DNA of 16,664 nt, from assembly GCA_900553255.1 (NCBI GenBank), contig USCI01000054.1, positions 1-16,664 of the forward strand, written 5' to 3'. Numbering within the stretch: position 1 is the first letter of the stretch; the number at the start of each line of letters is the position of its first letter. Shown here in pieces: positions 1-7,660 of the stretch. Below the pieces are notes generated by a model that searched no databases, was not told where the DNA came from, and was given only the letters and a program-made list of their open reading frames with translations. The stretch comes from an uncultured Oscillospiraceae bacterium (GTDB lineage Bacteria > Bacillota > Clostridia > Oscillospirales > Acutalibacteraceae). The translations under genes and the position numbers were made by a program.

Positions 1-83
1 ATCTTTTTTCGCCACCACCATCCTTTTTGGGACTTGACTTCTAATAGTTAATCTTTCGGGAAAAATGGGTGGTGCGGGAGGGG

Positions 84-1700
84 TCAGCCTTCGGCTGTCC
101 TCCGGGCCTTGGCGGCGCGGAGGAATTCCCGGAACAGCGGGTGTGCCTTGTTGGGCCGGCTCTTGAATTCCGGATGGTACTGCACCCCGACGTAGAAATC
201 GCGCCCCGGCAGCTCCATCGCCTCGACCAGCCGCCCGTCCGGCGAGGTGCCGGAGAACACCATGCCCTGCGCGAGGAACGCCTCGCGGTAGGCGTTGTTG
301 AACTCATAGCGGTGGCGGTGACGCTCCTGGATGAGCGGTACGCCGTAGGCCCGTGCGAGCAGGGTGCCCGGCGCCGCGGCACAGGGGTAGGCGCCCAGCC
401 GCATGGTGCCGCCCTTGGGCAGGTTGCCCTGCTGGTCGGGCATCAGGTCGATGACCCTGTCAGGGCTGTCCGGGGCAAATTCGCCCGAGTTTGCCTGCGG
501 CAGCCCGAGCACATGCCGGGCAAATTCGATCGCCGCGATCTGCATCCCCAGGCATATGCCGAAATACGGCACCCGGTTTTCCCGGGCGTACTGCGCGGCG
601 GCGATCATCCCCTCGATGCCGCGGGAACCGAAGCCGCCGGGGATGAGGATGCCGTGCGCGCCGGCGAGCCGGGCGGCGGCGTTTTCCGGGGTGAGCTGCT
701 CGCTGTCCACCCAGTCGATCTCCACCCGCACGCCGTTGTGCCAGCCGCCGTGGCGCAGCGATTCCGCCACCGACAGGTAGGAGTCGTGCAGCTGCACATA
801 TTTGCCGACGAGCGCGATGCGCACCGTGTCGCGGCAGGCCTTGATGCCGTCCACCATGTTCTGCCAGCCGGCCAGGTCGCACGGGGTTTTCGGCGCGAGC
901 GACAGCTCCCGCAGCACGATCCTGGCAAGCCCCGCCTCCTCGAGCATCAGCGGCGCCTCGTACAGCACCGGCAGGGTGAGGTTCTGGATCACGCAGTCGG
1001 GCTTGACGTTGCAGAACAGCGCGATTTTGCCGAGCACCGCCCGGTCGATGGGCTGGTTGCAGCGGGCGACGATGATGTCCGGCATGATGCCGAACGACTG
1101 CAGCTCCTTGACCGAGTGCTGGGTGGGCTTGGATTTGTGTTCCTTCGAGCTTTCCAGGTACGGCACCAGCGTCACGTGGATGAACAGGCAGTTGTCCCGC
1201 CCGGCCTCGAGCCCCACCTGCCGGATCGCCTCGAGGAACGGCTGGGATTCGATGTCGCCGGTGGTGCCGCCGATTTCGGTGATGATGATGTCCGCCTCGC
1301 TCTTCTGTCCCACCGCGTAGATGAACGCCTTGATCTCGTTGGTGATGTGCGGGATCACCTGCACCGTCTCGCCGAGGTATTCGCCGCGGCGTTCCTTGTT
1401 GAGCACGTTCCAGTACACCTTGCCGGTGGTCAGGTTGGAAAACTGGTTGAGGTCCTCGTCGATGAACCGCTCGTAATGGCCGAGGTCGAGGTCGGTCTCG
1501 GCGCCGTCCTCGGTGACAAACACCTCGCCGTGCTGGTAGGGGCTCATGGTGCCGGGATCGATGTTGATATACGGGTCGAGCTTCTGCGCCGCGACCTTGA
1601 AGCCGCGCGCCTTGAGCAGGCGGCCGAGCGAGGCGGCCGTGATCCCCTTGCCAAGCCCCGACACCACGCCGCCGGTGACAAAGATATATTTTGCTGCCAT
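84..1700 (-). CDS. pyrG: CTP synthase (glutamine hydrolysing)
   Basis: Cytosolic enzyme that makes CTP from UTP, ATP and glutamine, the last step of pyrimidine nucleotide synthesis. The 538-residue product has the usual family length. The N-terminal synthetase half starts MAAKYIFVTGGVVSGLGKG with the P-loop at about residues 14-19, followed by QKLDPYINIDPGTMSPYQHGEV and the EIGGTTGDIES segment (142-152). The C-terminal class I glutaminase domain carries GICLGMQ with nucleophile Cys383 and the YHPE pair His509/Glu511. The frame stays open upstream to 1934, but only as a shadow of dapF. ATG at 1700 is chosen because it matches the family N terminus and is preceded by an AGGAAAGGATGGG-like ribosome site. 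It lies 26 bp after the dapF stop and is the last gene of the leftward series. No convincing terminator is seen in the remaining 83 bp. Confidence 0.97.
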   Translation of the reverse strand: MAAKYIFVTGGVVSGLGKGITAASLGRLLKARGFKVAAQKLDPYINIDPGTMSPYQHGEVFVTEDGAETDLDLGHYERFIDEDLNQFSNLTTGKVYWNVLNKERRGEYLGETVQVIPHITNEIKAFIYAVGQKSEADIIITEIGGTTGDIESQPFLEAIRQVGLEAGRDNCLFIHVTLVPYLESSKEHKSKPTQHSVKELQSFGIMPDIIVARCNQPIDRAVLGKIALFCNVKPDCVIQNLTLPVLYEAPLMLEEAGLARIVLRELSLAPKTPCDLAGWQNMVDGIKACRDTVRIALVGKYVQLHDSYLSVAESLRHGGWHNGVRVEIDWVDSEQLTPENAAARLAGAHGILIPGGFGSRGIEGMIAAAQYARENRVPYFGICLGMQIAAIEFARHVLGLPQANSGEFAPDSPDRVIDLMPDQQGNLPKGGTMRLGAYPCAAAPGTLLARAYGVPLIQERHRHRYEFNNAYREAFLAQGMVFSGTSPDGRLVEAMELPGRDFYVGVQYHPEFKSRPNKAHPLFREFLRAAKARRTAEG

Positions 1701-1726
1701 GCGTATCCCATCCTTTCCTGCCGCGC

Positions 1727-2590
1727 TCAGACTTCGATTTCGCCGGTAAACACCGTTTTGGCCTCGCCGGTCATGTACACCGTTTCGTCGGTGTAGCGGA
1801 TCTGCAGGTCGCCGCCGAGCAGCCGGACGGTGATCTCCGCGTCCTTGTCGCAGAAGCCGCGCCGCACCGCTGCCACCGCGCTCGCGCACGCGCCGGTGCC
1901 GCAGGCCATTGTCTCGCCGCTGCCGCGCTCCCATACCCGCATGCGCACCGTGCGGCGGTCGATCACCTCCACAAACTCGGTGTTCACCCGCTCCGGGAAC
2001 AGCGGGTGCCGCTCAAACAGCGGGCCGATCTTATCGAGCTCAAGGGTATCGAGATGCCGGCAGAACACCACGCAGTGCGGGTTGCCCATCGACACGCAGG
2101 TGATGCGGTATTCCCGGCCGCCCACCTCGAGCGGGTAGTCGATCACCTCCGGGACATCCCGGACAGCCGCCGGGATTTTCGCCGGGGCAAATTCCGCCGG
2201 GCCCATGTCCACCGTCACGTTTTCCACCCGGCCGCCGGACGCAAACACCCGCAGGGTCTTGACCCCGCTTTTGGTGGCGATGCGCATCACGTCCTTCTTC
2301 ACCCGCCCGCTGTCGTACAGGTATTTTCCCACGCAGCGGATGCCGTTGCCGCACATTCTGCCCTCGGTGCCGTCCTGATTGAAGATGCGCATCTGCGCGT
2401 CCGCGTCCGGCACCGGGGACGGGCCGATGAGGATGATGCCGTCCGAGCCGATGCCGAAATGGGGCTGGGACAGCCGGATGCTCAGCGCCCCCGGCTCCTC
2501 GATCGGCTGGGTGAAGCAGTCGAAGTAGATGTAGTCGTTGCCGCAGCCCTGCATCTTGACGAACGACAGCCTGCGGGTGTCGTGCCGCAT
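1727..2590 (-). other. dapF: DapF module of the CarB-DapF fusion
   Basis: This marks the diaminopimelate epimerase portion of the fusion (287 residues, normal for a stand-alone DapF). It begins around MRHDTRRLSFVKMQGCGNDY; the FVKMQGCGNDY part matches the very N terminus of free DapF proteins. HFGIGSDG, GTEGRMCGNGIRC, MGNPHCV and ETMACGTGACASA follow in the family order. The join to CarB is a short stretch (YSQETIELIDINR) with no long linker. If the protein is processed, or restarted at the ATG at 2590 or the one before QGCGNDY, free DapF could also be made, but neither ATG has an obvious ribosome site. Confidence 0.9.
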
Positions 2591-5500
2591 GCGGTTGATG
2601 TCGATGAGCTCGATGGTTTCCTGGCTGTACCGGCATTTCAGGCTGCGCGCGAGCGCCGCGGCGGTATCCAGCGAGGTCAGGCAGGGGATGCCCAGCTCCA
2701 CCGCCTTGCGGCGCAGCTTGACGCTGTCCCGGGCCGGCAGCCGGCCCTTTGCCGAGGTGGAGAGGATATAGTCCACCTTTCCGCTCTCGAGCAGGGTCAT
2801 GGTATTGTTGTCCGGCGACTGGTGGATTTTGTGCACCGGCGTGACCGCCATGCCCTGCTCCTGCAGGATTTTGGCGGTGCCGGCGGTGGCGTACAGGGTG
2901 AAGCCGAGGCCGGCGAACTGCCGGACCACCCCGACCGCCTCCGCCTTGTCGGTGTCCCGCACCGTCACCAGCACGCCGCCGCGCTTTTTCATCTCGTAGC
3001 CCGCGGCGACCAGCCCCTTGTACAGCGCCTCCTCGAGGGTGCCCGCGATGCCGAGCACCTCGCCGGTGGATTTCATCTCCGGCCCGAGCTGCACGTCCAC
3101 GTCGGTCAGCTTCTCGAAGCTGAACACCGGCACCTTCACCGCCCAGTACGGCGGCTGCGGGTACAGCCCGGTGCCGTAGCCGAGATCCTGCAGCTTTTCG
3201 CCGAGCATCACCCGGGTGGCCAGCTCCACCATCGGCACGCCGGTCACCTTGCTGATGTACGGCACGGTGCGGGAGGAGCGGGGGTTGACCTCGATGACGT
3301 AGATGCCGCCCTCGTAGATCACGTACTGCACGTTGATCAGGCCCCTGGTGTGCAGCGCCTTCGCCATCTGCGCGGTGTAGTCGATGAGCTGCTCGCGCTG
3401 CTTCGGGCTGACGTTCCAGGCCGGGTACACCGCGATGGAGTCGCCCGAGTGCACCCCGGCCCGCTCGATGTGCTCCATGATGCCGGGGATGAGCACGTCC
3501 TCCCCGTCGCAGATCGCGTCCACCTCCAGCTCGGTGCCCATCAGGTACTTGTCGATGAGCACCGCGTTTTCCGCCGTGTGGGAGAGGATGATTTTCATGT
3601 ATTCCCGGATGTCCGCGTCGGAGTGGGCGATAATCATGTTCTGCCCGCCGAGCACGTAGGACGGCCGCATGAGCACCGGATAGCCCAGCCGGTTCGCGGC
3701 TTCGAGCGCCTGCTCCTCGGTGAAAACGGTGTCGCCCTGCGGGCGCTTGATGCCGAGGGATTCGAGCAGCGCGTCGAATCGGCCGCGGTCCTCGGCCGCG
3801 TCGATGCTGTCCGCCGGGGTGCCCAGGATCGGCACGCCGTTTTCGGTCAGGCACTTGGTCAGCTTGATCGCGGTCTGGCCGCCGAAGGCCACCACCGCGC
3901 CGATCGGCTTCTCCACCCGGATGATGTCCAGCACGTCCTCCGGCGTCAGCGGCTCGAAGTACAGCCGGTCGGCGGTGTTGAAGTCGGTGGACACCGTTTC
4001 GGGGTTGTTGTTGACGATCACCACGTCGTAGCCCGCCTTTTTCAGCGCCCAGACGCAGTGCACGCTCGCGTAGTCGAACTCAATGCCCTGCCCGATGCGG
4101 ATCGGGCCGGAGCCGAACACGATCACCGATTCCTTATTCCCGGCGTGCTCGCGGATGAACTCCGCCGCCTCGTCCTCCTCGTCGTAGCAGGCGTAGAAAT
4201 ACGGCGTTTCGGCGGCAAATTCCGCCCCGCAGGTGTCCACCATTTTGTAGGAGGCCGGCAGGTGTGCCGGCAGCGGCGCCCCGCTCAGCGACGCGAGCAC
4301 CTTGTCCGGGAAGCCGTAGGTCTTCAGCTCGCGGTACAGCGCCTCCCCGATCGGCCCGGCCGCGGCCTGCCGTTCAAGCTCCGCAAGATGCAGCAGCTTG
4401 TGGAGGAACCAGCGGTCGATCTTGGTGCGCTCGTGCAGCGTATCCGGCGTGATGCCGCGCCGCAGCGCCTCGTAGACCGCGAAAAGCCGCTCGTCGTCCT
4501 GCTCGTCGATTTTCTCGAGCAGCGCCTGGTCCCCGAGCGCCCGGATGTGCGGCAGCGCCAGCGACGAGCAGCCGATCTCCGCGCCGCGCACCGCCTTCAT
4601 CAGCGCCTGCTCGAAGCTCTGGCCGATCGCCATCACCTCGCCGGTCGCCTTCATCTGGGTGCCGAGGCGGCGGCGGGCGTACACGAACTTGTCGAACGGC
4701 CACTTGGGCAGCTTGACCACCACGTAGTCGAGGGCGGGCTCAAAGCAGGCGCGGGTTTTGCCGGTGACCTCGTTGCGGATCTCGTCGAGGGTGAAGCCGA
4801 TGGCGATTTTCGCCGCCACCCGCGCAATCGGGTAGCCGGTCGCCTTCGAGGCGAGCGCGGAGGAGCGGGACACGCGGGGGTTGACCTCAATGACCGCGTA
4901 CTGGAAGCTCTCCGGATGCAGCGCGAACTGGCAGTTGCAGCCGCCCTCGATGCCCATTGCCTCGATGATGTGCAGCGCCGCCGAGCGCAGCATCTGGTAT
5001 TCCCTGTCCGCGAGGGTGACCGCCGGCGCGATGACGATGGAATCGCCGGTATGCACCCCGACGGGGTCGAAGTTTTCCATCGAGCAGACGGTGATGACGT
5101 TGCCGGCGCCGTCCCGCATGACCTCGAATTCGATCTCCTTCCAGCCGGCGATCCCCTTTTCCACCAGGATCTGGGTGATGGGGGAAAGCCGCAGGCCGGC
5201 GGCCGCGATCTCCCGCAGCGCGTCGGCGTCGTCCGCGATGCCGCCGCCCGAGCCGCCGAGGGTGAAGGCCGGCCGCACGATCACCGGATAGCCGACGCCC
5301 TCCGCGAAGGCCAGCGCGTCCTCCACCGTCTGCACCACCTCGGAGGGGATCACCGGCTCGCCGATGGCCTCCATGGTGTCCTTGAACATCTGCCGGTCCT
5401 CGGCCTTGTCGATGGCGTCGAGGTTGGCGCCGAGCAGCGTCACCCCGTTTTCCGCCAGGAAGCCCTCCTTGGCCAGCTGCATCGACAGGGTCAGGCCGGT

Positions 5501-5779
5501 CTGGCCGCCCAGCGTGGACAGCAGGCCGTCCGGCTTCTCCTTGAGAATGATCCGCCGCACCGTCTCGAGGGTGAGCGGCTCGATATACACGTGGTCGGCC
5601 ATCGCGCCGTCGGTCATGATGGTGGCGGGGTTGGAGTTGACCAGCACCACCTCCAGGCCCTCCTCCTTGAGCGCGCGGCAGGCCTGGGTGCCGGCATAAT
5701 CGAATTCCGCGGCCTGGCCGATGACAATCGGGCCGGAGCCGATGACCAGGACCTTGTGAAGCTGTGGATTTAACGGCAT
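1727..5779 (-). CDS. carB-dapF: Fused carbamoyl-phosphate synthase large subunit and diaminopimelate epimerase (CarB-DapF)
   Basis: One uninterrupted 1350-codon frame. Residues 1 to about 1063 are a complete CarB: N-terminal half with GSGPIVIGQAAEFDYAGTQ, second half with GSGPIRIGQGIEFDYASVH (about 550-575), both with ATP-grasp signatures, and a C-terminal MGS-like regulatory domain ending LGIPCLTSLDTAAALA. This part makes carbamoyl phosphate from bicarbonate, ATP and ammonia channelled from CarA. Residues 1064-1350 are a full-length DapF, which interconverts LL- and meso-diaminopimelate for lysine and peptidoglycan. It has both catalytic cysteines, in MCGNG (about 1143) and ACGTGA (about 1293). 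No stop codon lies between them, and I see no good ribosome site before the candidate internal ATG at 2590. The start codon lies 3 bp after the carA stop, with an AAGGAAGGG ribosome site inside the end of carA. A miscalled stop between two separate genes is the main alternative. Confidence 0.95.
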   Translation of the reverse strand: MPLNPQLHKVLVIGSGPIVIGQAAEFDYAGTQACRALKEEGLEVVLVNSNPATIMTDGAMADHVYIEPLTLETVRRIILKEKPDGLLSTLGGQTGLTLSMQLAKEGFLAENGVTLLGANLDAIDKAEDRQMFKDTMEAIGEPVIPSEVVQTVEDALAFAEGVGYPVIVRPAFTLGGSGGGIADDADALREIAAAGLRLSPITQILVEKGIAGWKEIEFEVMRDGAGNVITVCSMENFDPVGVHTGDSIVIAPAVTLADREYQMLRSAALHIIEAMGIEGGCNCQFALHPESFQYAVIEVNPRVSRSSALASKATGYPIARVAAKIAIGFTLDEIRNEVTGKTRACFEPALDYVVVKLPKWPFDKFVYARRRLGTQMKATGEVMAIGQSFEQALMKAVRGAEIGCSSLALPHIRALGDQALLEKIDEQDDERLFAVYEALRRGITPDTLHERTKIDRWFLHKLLHLAELERQAAAGPIGEALYRELKTYGFPDKVLASLSGAPLPAHLPASYKMVDTCGAEFAAETPYFYACYDEEDEAAEFIREHAGNKESVIVFGSGPIRIGQGIEFDYASVHCVWALKKAGYDVVIVNNNPETVSTDFNTADRLYFEPLTPEDVLDIIRVEKPIGAVVAFGGQTAIKLTKCLTENGVPILGTPADSIDAAEDRGRFDALLESLGIKRPQGDTVFTEEQALEAANRLGYPVLMRPSYVLGGQNMIIAHSDADIREYMKIILSHTAENAVLIDKYLMGTELEVDAICDGEDVLIPGIMEHIERAGVHSGDSIAVYPAWNVSPKQREQLIDYTAQMAKALHTRGLINVQYVIYEGGIYVIEVNPRSSRTVPYISKVTGVPMVELATRVMLGEKLQDLGYGTGLYPQPPYWAVKVPVFSFEKLTDVDVQLGPEMKSTGEVLGIAGTLEEALYKGLVAAGYEMKKRGGVLVTVRDTDKAEAVGVVRQFAGLGFTLYATAGTAKILQEQGMAVTPVHKIHQSPDNNTMTLLESGKVDYILSTSAKGRLPARDSVKLRRKAVELGIPCLTSLDTAAALARSLKCRYSQETIELIDINRMRHDTRRLSFVKMQGCGNDYIYFDCFTQPIEEPGALSIRLSQPHFGIGSDGIILIGPSPVPDADAQMRIFNQDGTEGRMCGNGIRCVGKYLYDSGRVKKDVMRIATKSGVKTLRVFASGGRVENVTVDMGPAEFAPAKIPAAVRDVPEVIDYPLEVGGREYRITCVSMGNPHCVVFCRHLDTLELDKIGPLFERHPLFPERVNTEFVEVIDRRTVRMRVWERGSGETMACGTGACASAVAAVRRGFCDKDAEITVRLLGGDLQIRYTDETVYMTGEAKTVFTGEIEV

Positions 5780-5782
5780 GAT

Positions 5783-6871
5783 TCAGCCCTTCCTTTCCAT
5801 ACTGTCGATGAACCGGTCGAACAGGAACCGGGTGTCCAGCGGGCCGCCGCAGGCTTCCGGATGGAACTGCACCGAAAAGGCCGGGATGTCCCGGTAGTCG
5901 ATGCCCTCGCAGGTCCCGTCGTTGAGGTTGCAAAAGCGGATGTCCGCCCCGCCCGGCATGGCGTCGGTGCACACCGCGTAGCCGTGGTTCTGGCTGGTGA
6001 TGTACACCCGCCCGGTCATGGTGTCCCTGACCGGCTGGTTGGCGCCGCGGTGGCCGTAGCGCAGCTTTTCGGTCTTGCCGCCGCGCGCGAGGGCGAGCAG
6101 CTGGTGGCCGAGGCAGATGCCGAACAGCGGGATGCCCGCCTCGCTGACCCGGCGCAGCTCGGCAATCACGGCGGTGTTTTCCGCCGGGTCGCCGGGGCCG
6201 TTCGAGAGCATGACGCCGTCCGGGCGCAGCGCGAGAATGTCGCCGGCGGACGTGCCGGCGGGCACCGCCGTCACCCGGCAGCCCCGTTTGTTCAGCTCGC
6301 GGATGATGTTCTGCTTGCTGCCGAAATCCCACAGCACCACGTGCCGGGCGGTGCCGGGGACGTCGAAGGCTTCGGGGGCCTGCCGGGTCACCCCGGCGAG
6401 GGCGTCGCGCACCCGGTAGCCGCGAAGCGCCTGCAGGCTGTGTGCGGAGGCGGGTGCCGGCCCGGCGGTCAGCAGCGCGTTCATGGTGCCGTGCTCCCGG
6501 ATGATCCGGGTCAGGCGGCGGGTGTCCACGCCGTATACGCCCGGCATGCCTTTGGCTTTAAAAAAGGTGTCAAGGTCCCCTTCGCTGCGGAAGTTGGAGG
6601 GACAGTGACACCATTCGCGGACAATATAGGCCTTCGGCCACAGCCGGCCGCTTTCAAGGTCGGCGGGGATCACGCCGTAGTTGCCGATGAGCGGGAAGGT
6701 CTGCACCACGACCTGCCCGTAATAGCTCGGGTCGGACAGCGTCTCGAGATAGCCGGTCATCGCGGTGGTGAACACCAGCTCGCCGACCACCTCGCCGAGC
6801 GGTGCGCCGAAGGAATACCCGTGCAGCACCTCGCCGTTTTCGAGCCGGATGGTTACCGTTTGTTCCGTCAT
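5783..6871 (-). CDS. carA: Carbamoyl-phosphate synthase small (glutaminase) subunit
   Basis: Hydrolyses glutamine and passes ammonia to CarB for carbamoyl phosphate, the precursor of pyrimidines and arginine. The 362-residue product has the normal family length. Its N-terminal CarA-specific domain includes MTGYLETLSDPSYYGQ (38-53) and GVDTRRLTRIIREHG (114-128). The class I glutaminase domain holds LSNGPGDP (222-229), FGICLGHQ with nucleophile Cys253, and FHPEACGGP with His337/Glu339. The start is supported by a GAAAGGAATG ribosome site. CarA and carB are 3 bp apart, as expected for translationally coupled subunits. Upstream lies the 162-bp inverted-repeat element. I see no consensus promoter directly before carA, so it may be read from the nitrogen operon. 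Confidence 0.97.
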   Translation of the reverse strand: MTEQTVTIRLENGEVLHGYSFGAPLGEVVGELVFTTAMTGYLETLSDPSYYGQVVVQTFPLIGNYGVIPADLESGRLWPKAYIVREWCHCPSNFRSEGDLDTFFKAKGMPGVYGVDTRRLTRIIREHGTMNALLTAGPAPASAHSLQALRGYRVRDALAGVTRQAPEAFDVPGTARHVVLWDFGSKQNIIRELNKRGCRVTAVPAGTSAGDILALRPDGVMLSNGPGDPAENTAVIAELRRVSEAGIPLFGICLGHQLLALARGGKTEKLRYGHRGANQPVRDTMTGRVYITSQNHGYAVCTDAMPGGADIRFCNLNDGTCEGIDYRDIPAFSVQFHPEACGGPLDTRFLFDRFIDSMERKG

Positions 6872-6899
6872 GCCAAATCATTCCTTTCGGGTGTATGAA

Positions 6900-7061
6900 T
6901 TAAGATAAGCAGGCTCGCCCCCGGCCCGCCTTCTCAGGGCAGGACGTCGACCGTCTGCGTTTTCGTCCTTGATGGGCGTGCCGCAGGCTAAGGAAAGGCA
7001 ACGACGGCCGGCTTTTCTTCCGCCGCCGAAATCGCGTCGCGTTCGAGCCTGCTTATCTTAA
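6900..7061. repeat. 162-bp element bounded by perfect 18-bp inverted repeats
   Basis: The 198-bp gap between nitR and carA holds two exact inverted 18-mers, TTAAGATAAGCAGGCTCG at 6900-6917 and its reverse complement at 7044-7061, enclosing 126 bp of GC-rich sequence. Read in the direction of carA, the transcript would close an 18-bp stem. A second helix can form inside it (CCGGCC near the 5' side with GGCCGG near the 3' side), as can an inner AGGACG/CGTCCT hairpin. No T-tract follows the 3' arm on either strand, so it is not an ordinary terminator. It holds no plausible ORF. It could be a small non-autonomous mobile element (the TTAA ends would fit a target duplication) or a structured leader RNA of carA. 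I do not recognise a known riboswitch core or a PyrR-binding loop in it. Confidence 0.75.
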
Positions 7062-7069
7062 GCGGCGGG

Positions 7070-7636
7070 TCAGCCGCCGTACTGTTCGAGGATTTCCTCC
7101 GCGACGCGGCGGCGGGACAGCCGTCGGTCCATGGCCTGCTTTTCCACATAGCGGTGCGCCTCTTCCTCGGTCAGGCCGCTGTACTGGATGAGGAGGCATT
7201 TGGCCTTGTCGATGACGCGGATGTCCTGCAGCTTCTGCTGCATGCGCTCGGCCTGGGGGAGAGCGCCGGCGAGCCGGATATGCACCGCGGTCATCAGCCG
7301 CACCGCGTTTTCAAACAGCCGGCGTCCCATGTCGGCCGAAAACACAAACACGCCGCTTTCCTGCAGGCGGGCGCACGCGGCACCGTAGCCTTCCGGGGTG
7401 CACACGAAGATGACGCCGGCGGTGGTCTGCGCCGCCCGCACGGCCGCCTCGGTGCCGCTGCCGTCGGCGAGCGGTGTGACGATCAGCACGAGGGAGAAGC
7501 TTTCCTCCTGCAGCACGCGCACGGCCTCCTTCCCGGAAGCGGCGCGCACGATCGGGGTGCAGCCCAGATCCTCAAGCAGGGCGGCAAACGCCGACTGTGC
7601 CTTCGGGTTCCCGGCGGCGAGCAGCACCTGTGCCAT
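7070..7636 (-). CDS. nitR: ANTAR-domain transcription antiterminator with degenerate receiver (NitR-like)
   Basis: An RNA-binding regulator of 188 residues. Residues about 1-125 have a response-regulator-like fold pattern, but the phosphorylation residues are missing: AAGN replaces the acidic pair, Val53 sits at the usual phospho-Asp position, and there is no conserved Lys near residue 100. Residues about 133-186 form a clear ANTAR domain (VIDKAKCLLIQYSGLTEEEA, then KQAMDRR and VAEEIL). ANTAR proteins bind short leader hairpins with A1/G4 hexaloops and stop terminators from forming. The gene sits 24 bp after glnA with a strong AAGGAGG site. A glnA-nitR pair is known from Clostridium saccharobutylicum. 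The likely targets are the two leaders at 14103-14177 and 14336-14380. The symbol is by analogy. Confidence 0.88.
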   Translation of the reverse strand: MAQVLLAAGNPKAQSAFAALLEDLGCTPIVRAASGKEAVRVLQEESFSLVLIVTPLADGSGTEAAVRAAQTTAGVIFVCTPEGYGAACARLQESGVFVFSADMGRRLFENAVRLMTAVHIRLAGALPQAERMQQKLQDIRVIDKAKCLLIQYSGLTEEEAHRYVEKQAMDRRLSRRRVAEEILEQYGG

Positions 7637-7660
7637 GTGTCCTCCTCCTTTTCCGTGCGG

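Noticed and set aside
1..83. Terminator after pyrG formed by CGCCACCACC and GGTGGTGCGG
   Set aside because: The stem has a bulge and a loop of nearly 50 nt, and on the pyrG strand it is followed by A's, not T's. The T-run at 4-9 is on the plus strand and may belong to something left of the window.
2552..2590. Independent translation start for dapF (ATG at 2590 or the ATG before QGCGNDY)
   Set aside because: No purine-rich ribosome site lies at a suitable distance and no stop codon separates it from carB, so a separate dapF gene is not supported.
1691..5773. A 1360-codon open frame on the plus strand opposite carB-dapF, and similar long plus-strand frames at 69-1796, 7154-9862 and 11228-13063
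   Set aside because: These are shadows of GC-rich codon use on the other strand: rich in Arg, His, Ala and Val, with no recognisable motifs, and fully overlapping well-supported genes.
6900..7061. PyrR-binding attenuator, 6S RNA, or TPP/FMN/cobalamin-type riboswitch before carA
   Set aside because: I looked for the PyrR-loop consensus, a terminator T-tract and known riboswitch core strings. Only a lone CTGAGA resembles TPP, without the rest of the core, so no family can be assigned.
6872..7069. A further ANTAR hexaloop site controlling carA
   Set aside because: No hairpin with a six-base A1/G4 loop closed by a stem, and no overlapping terminator, was found in this gap.
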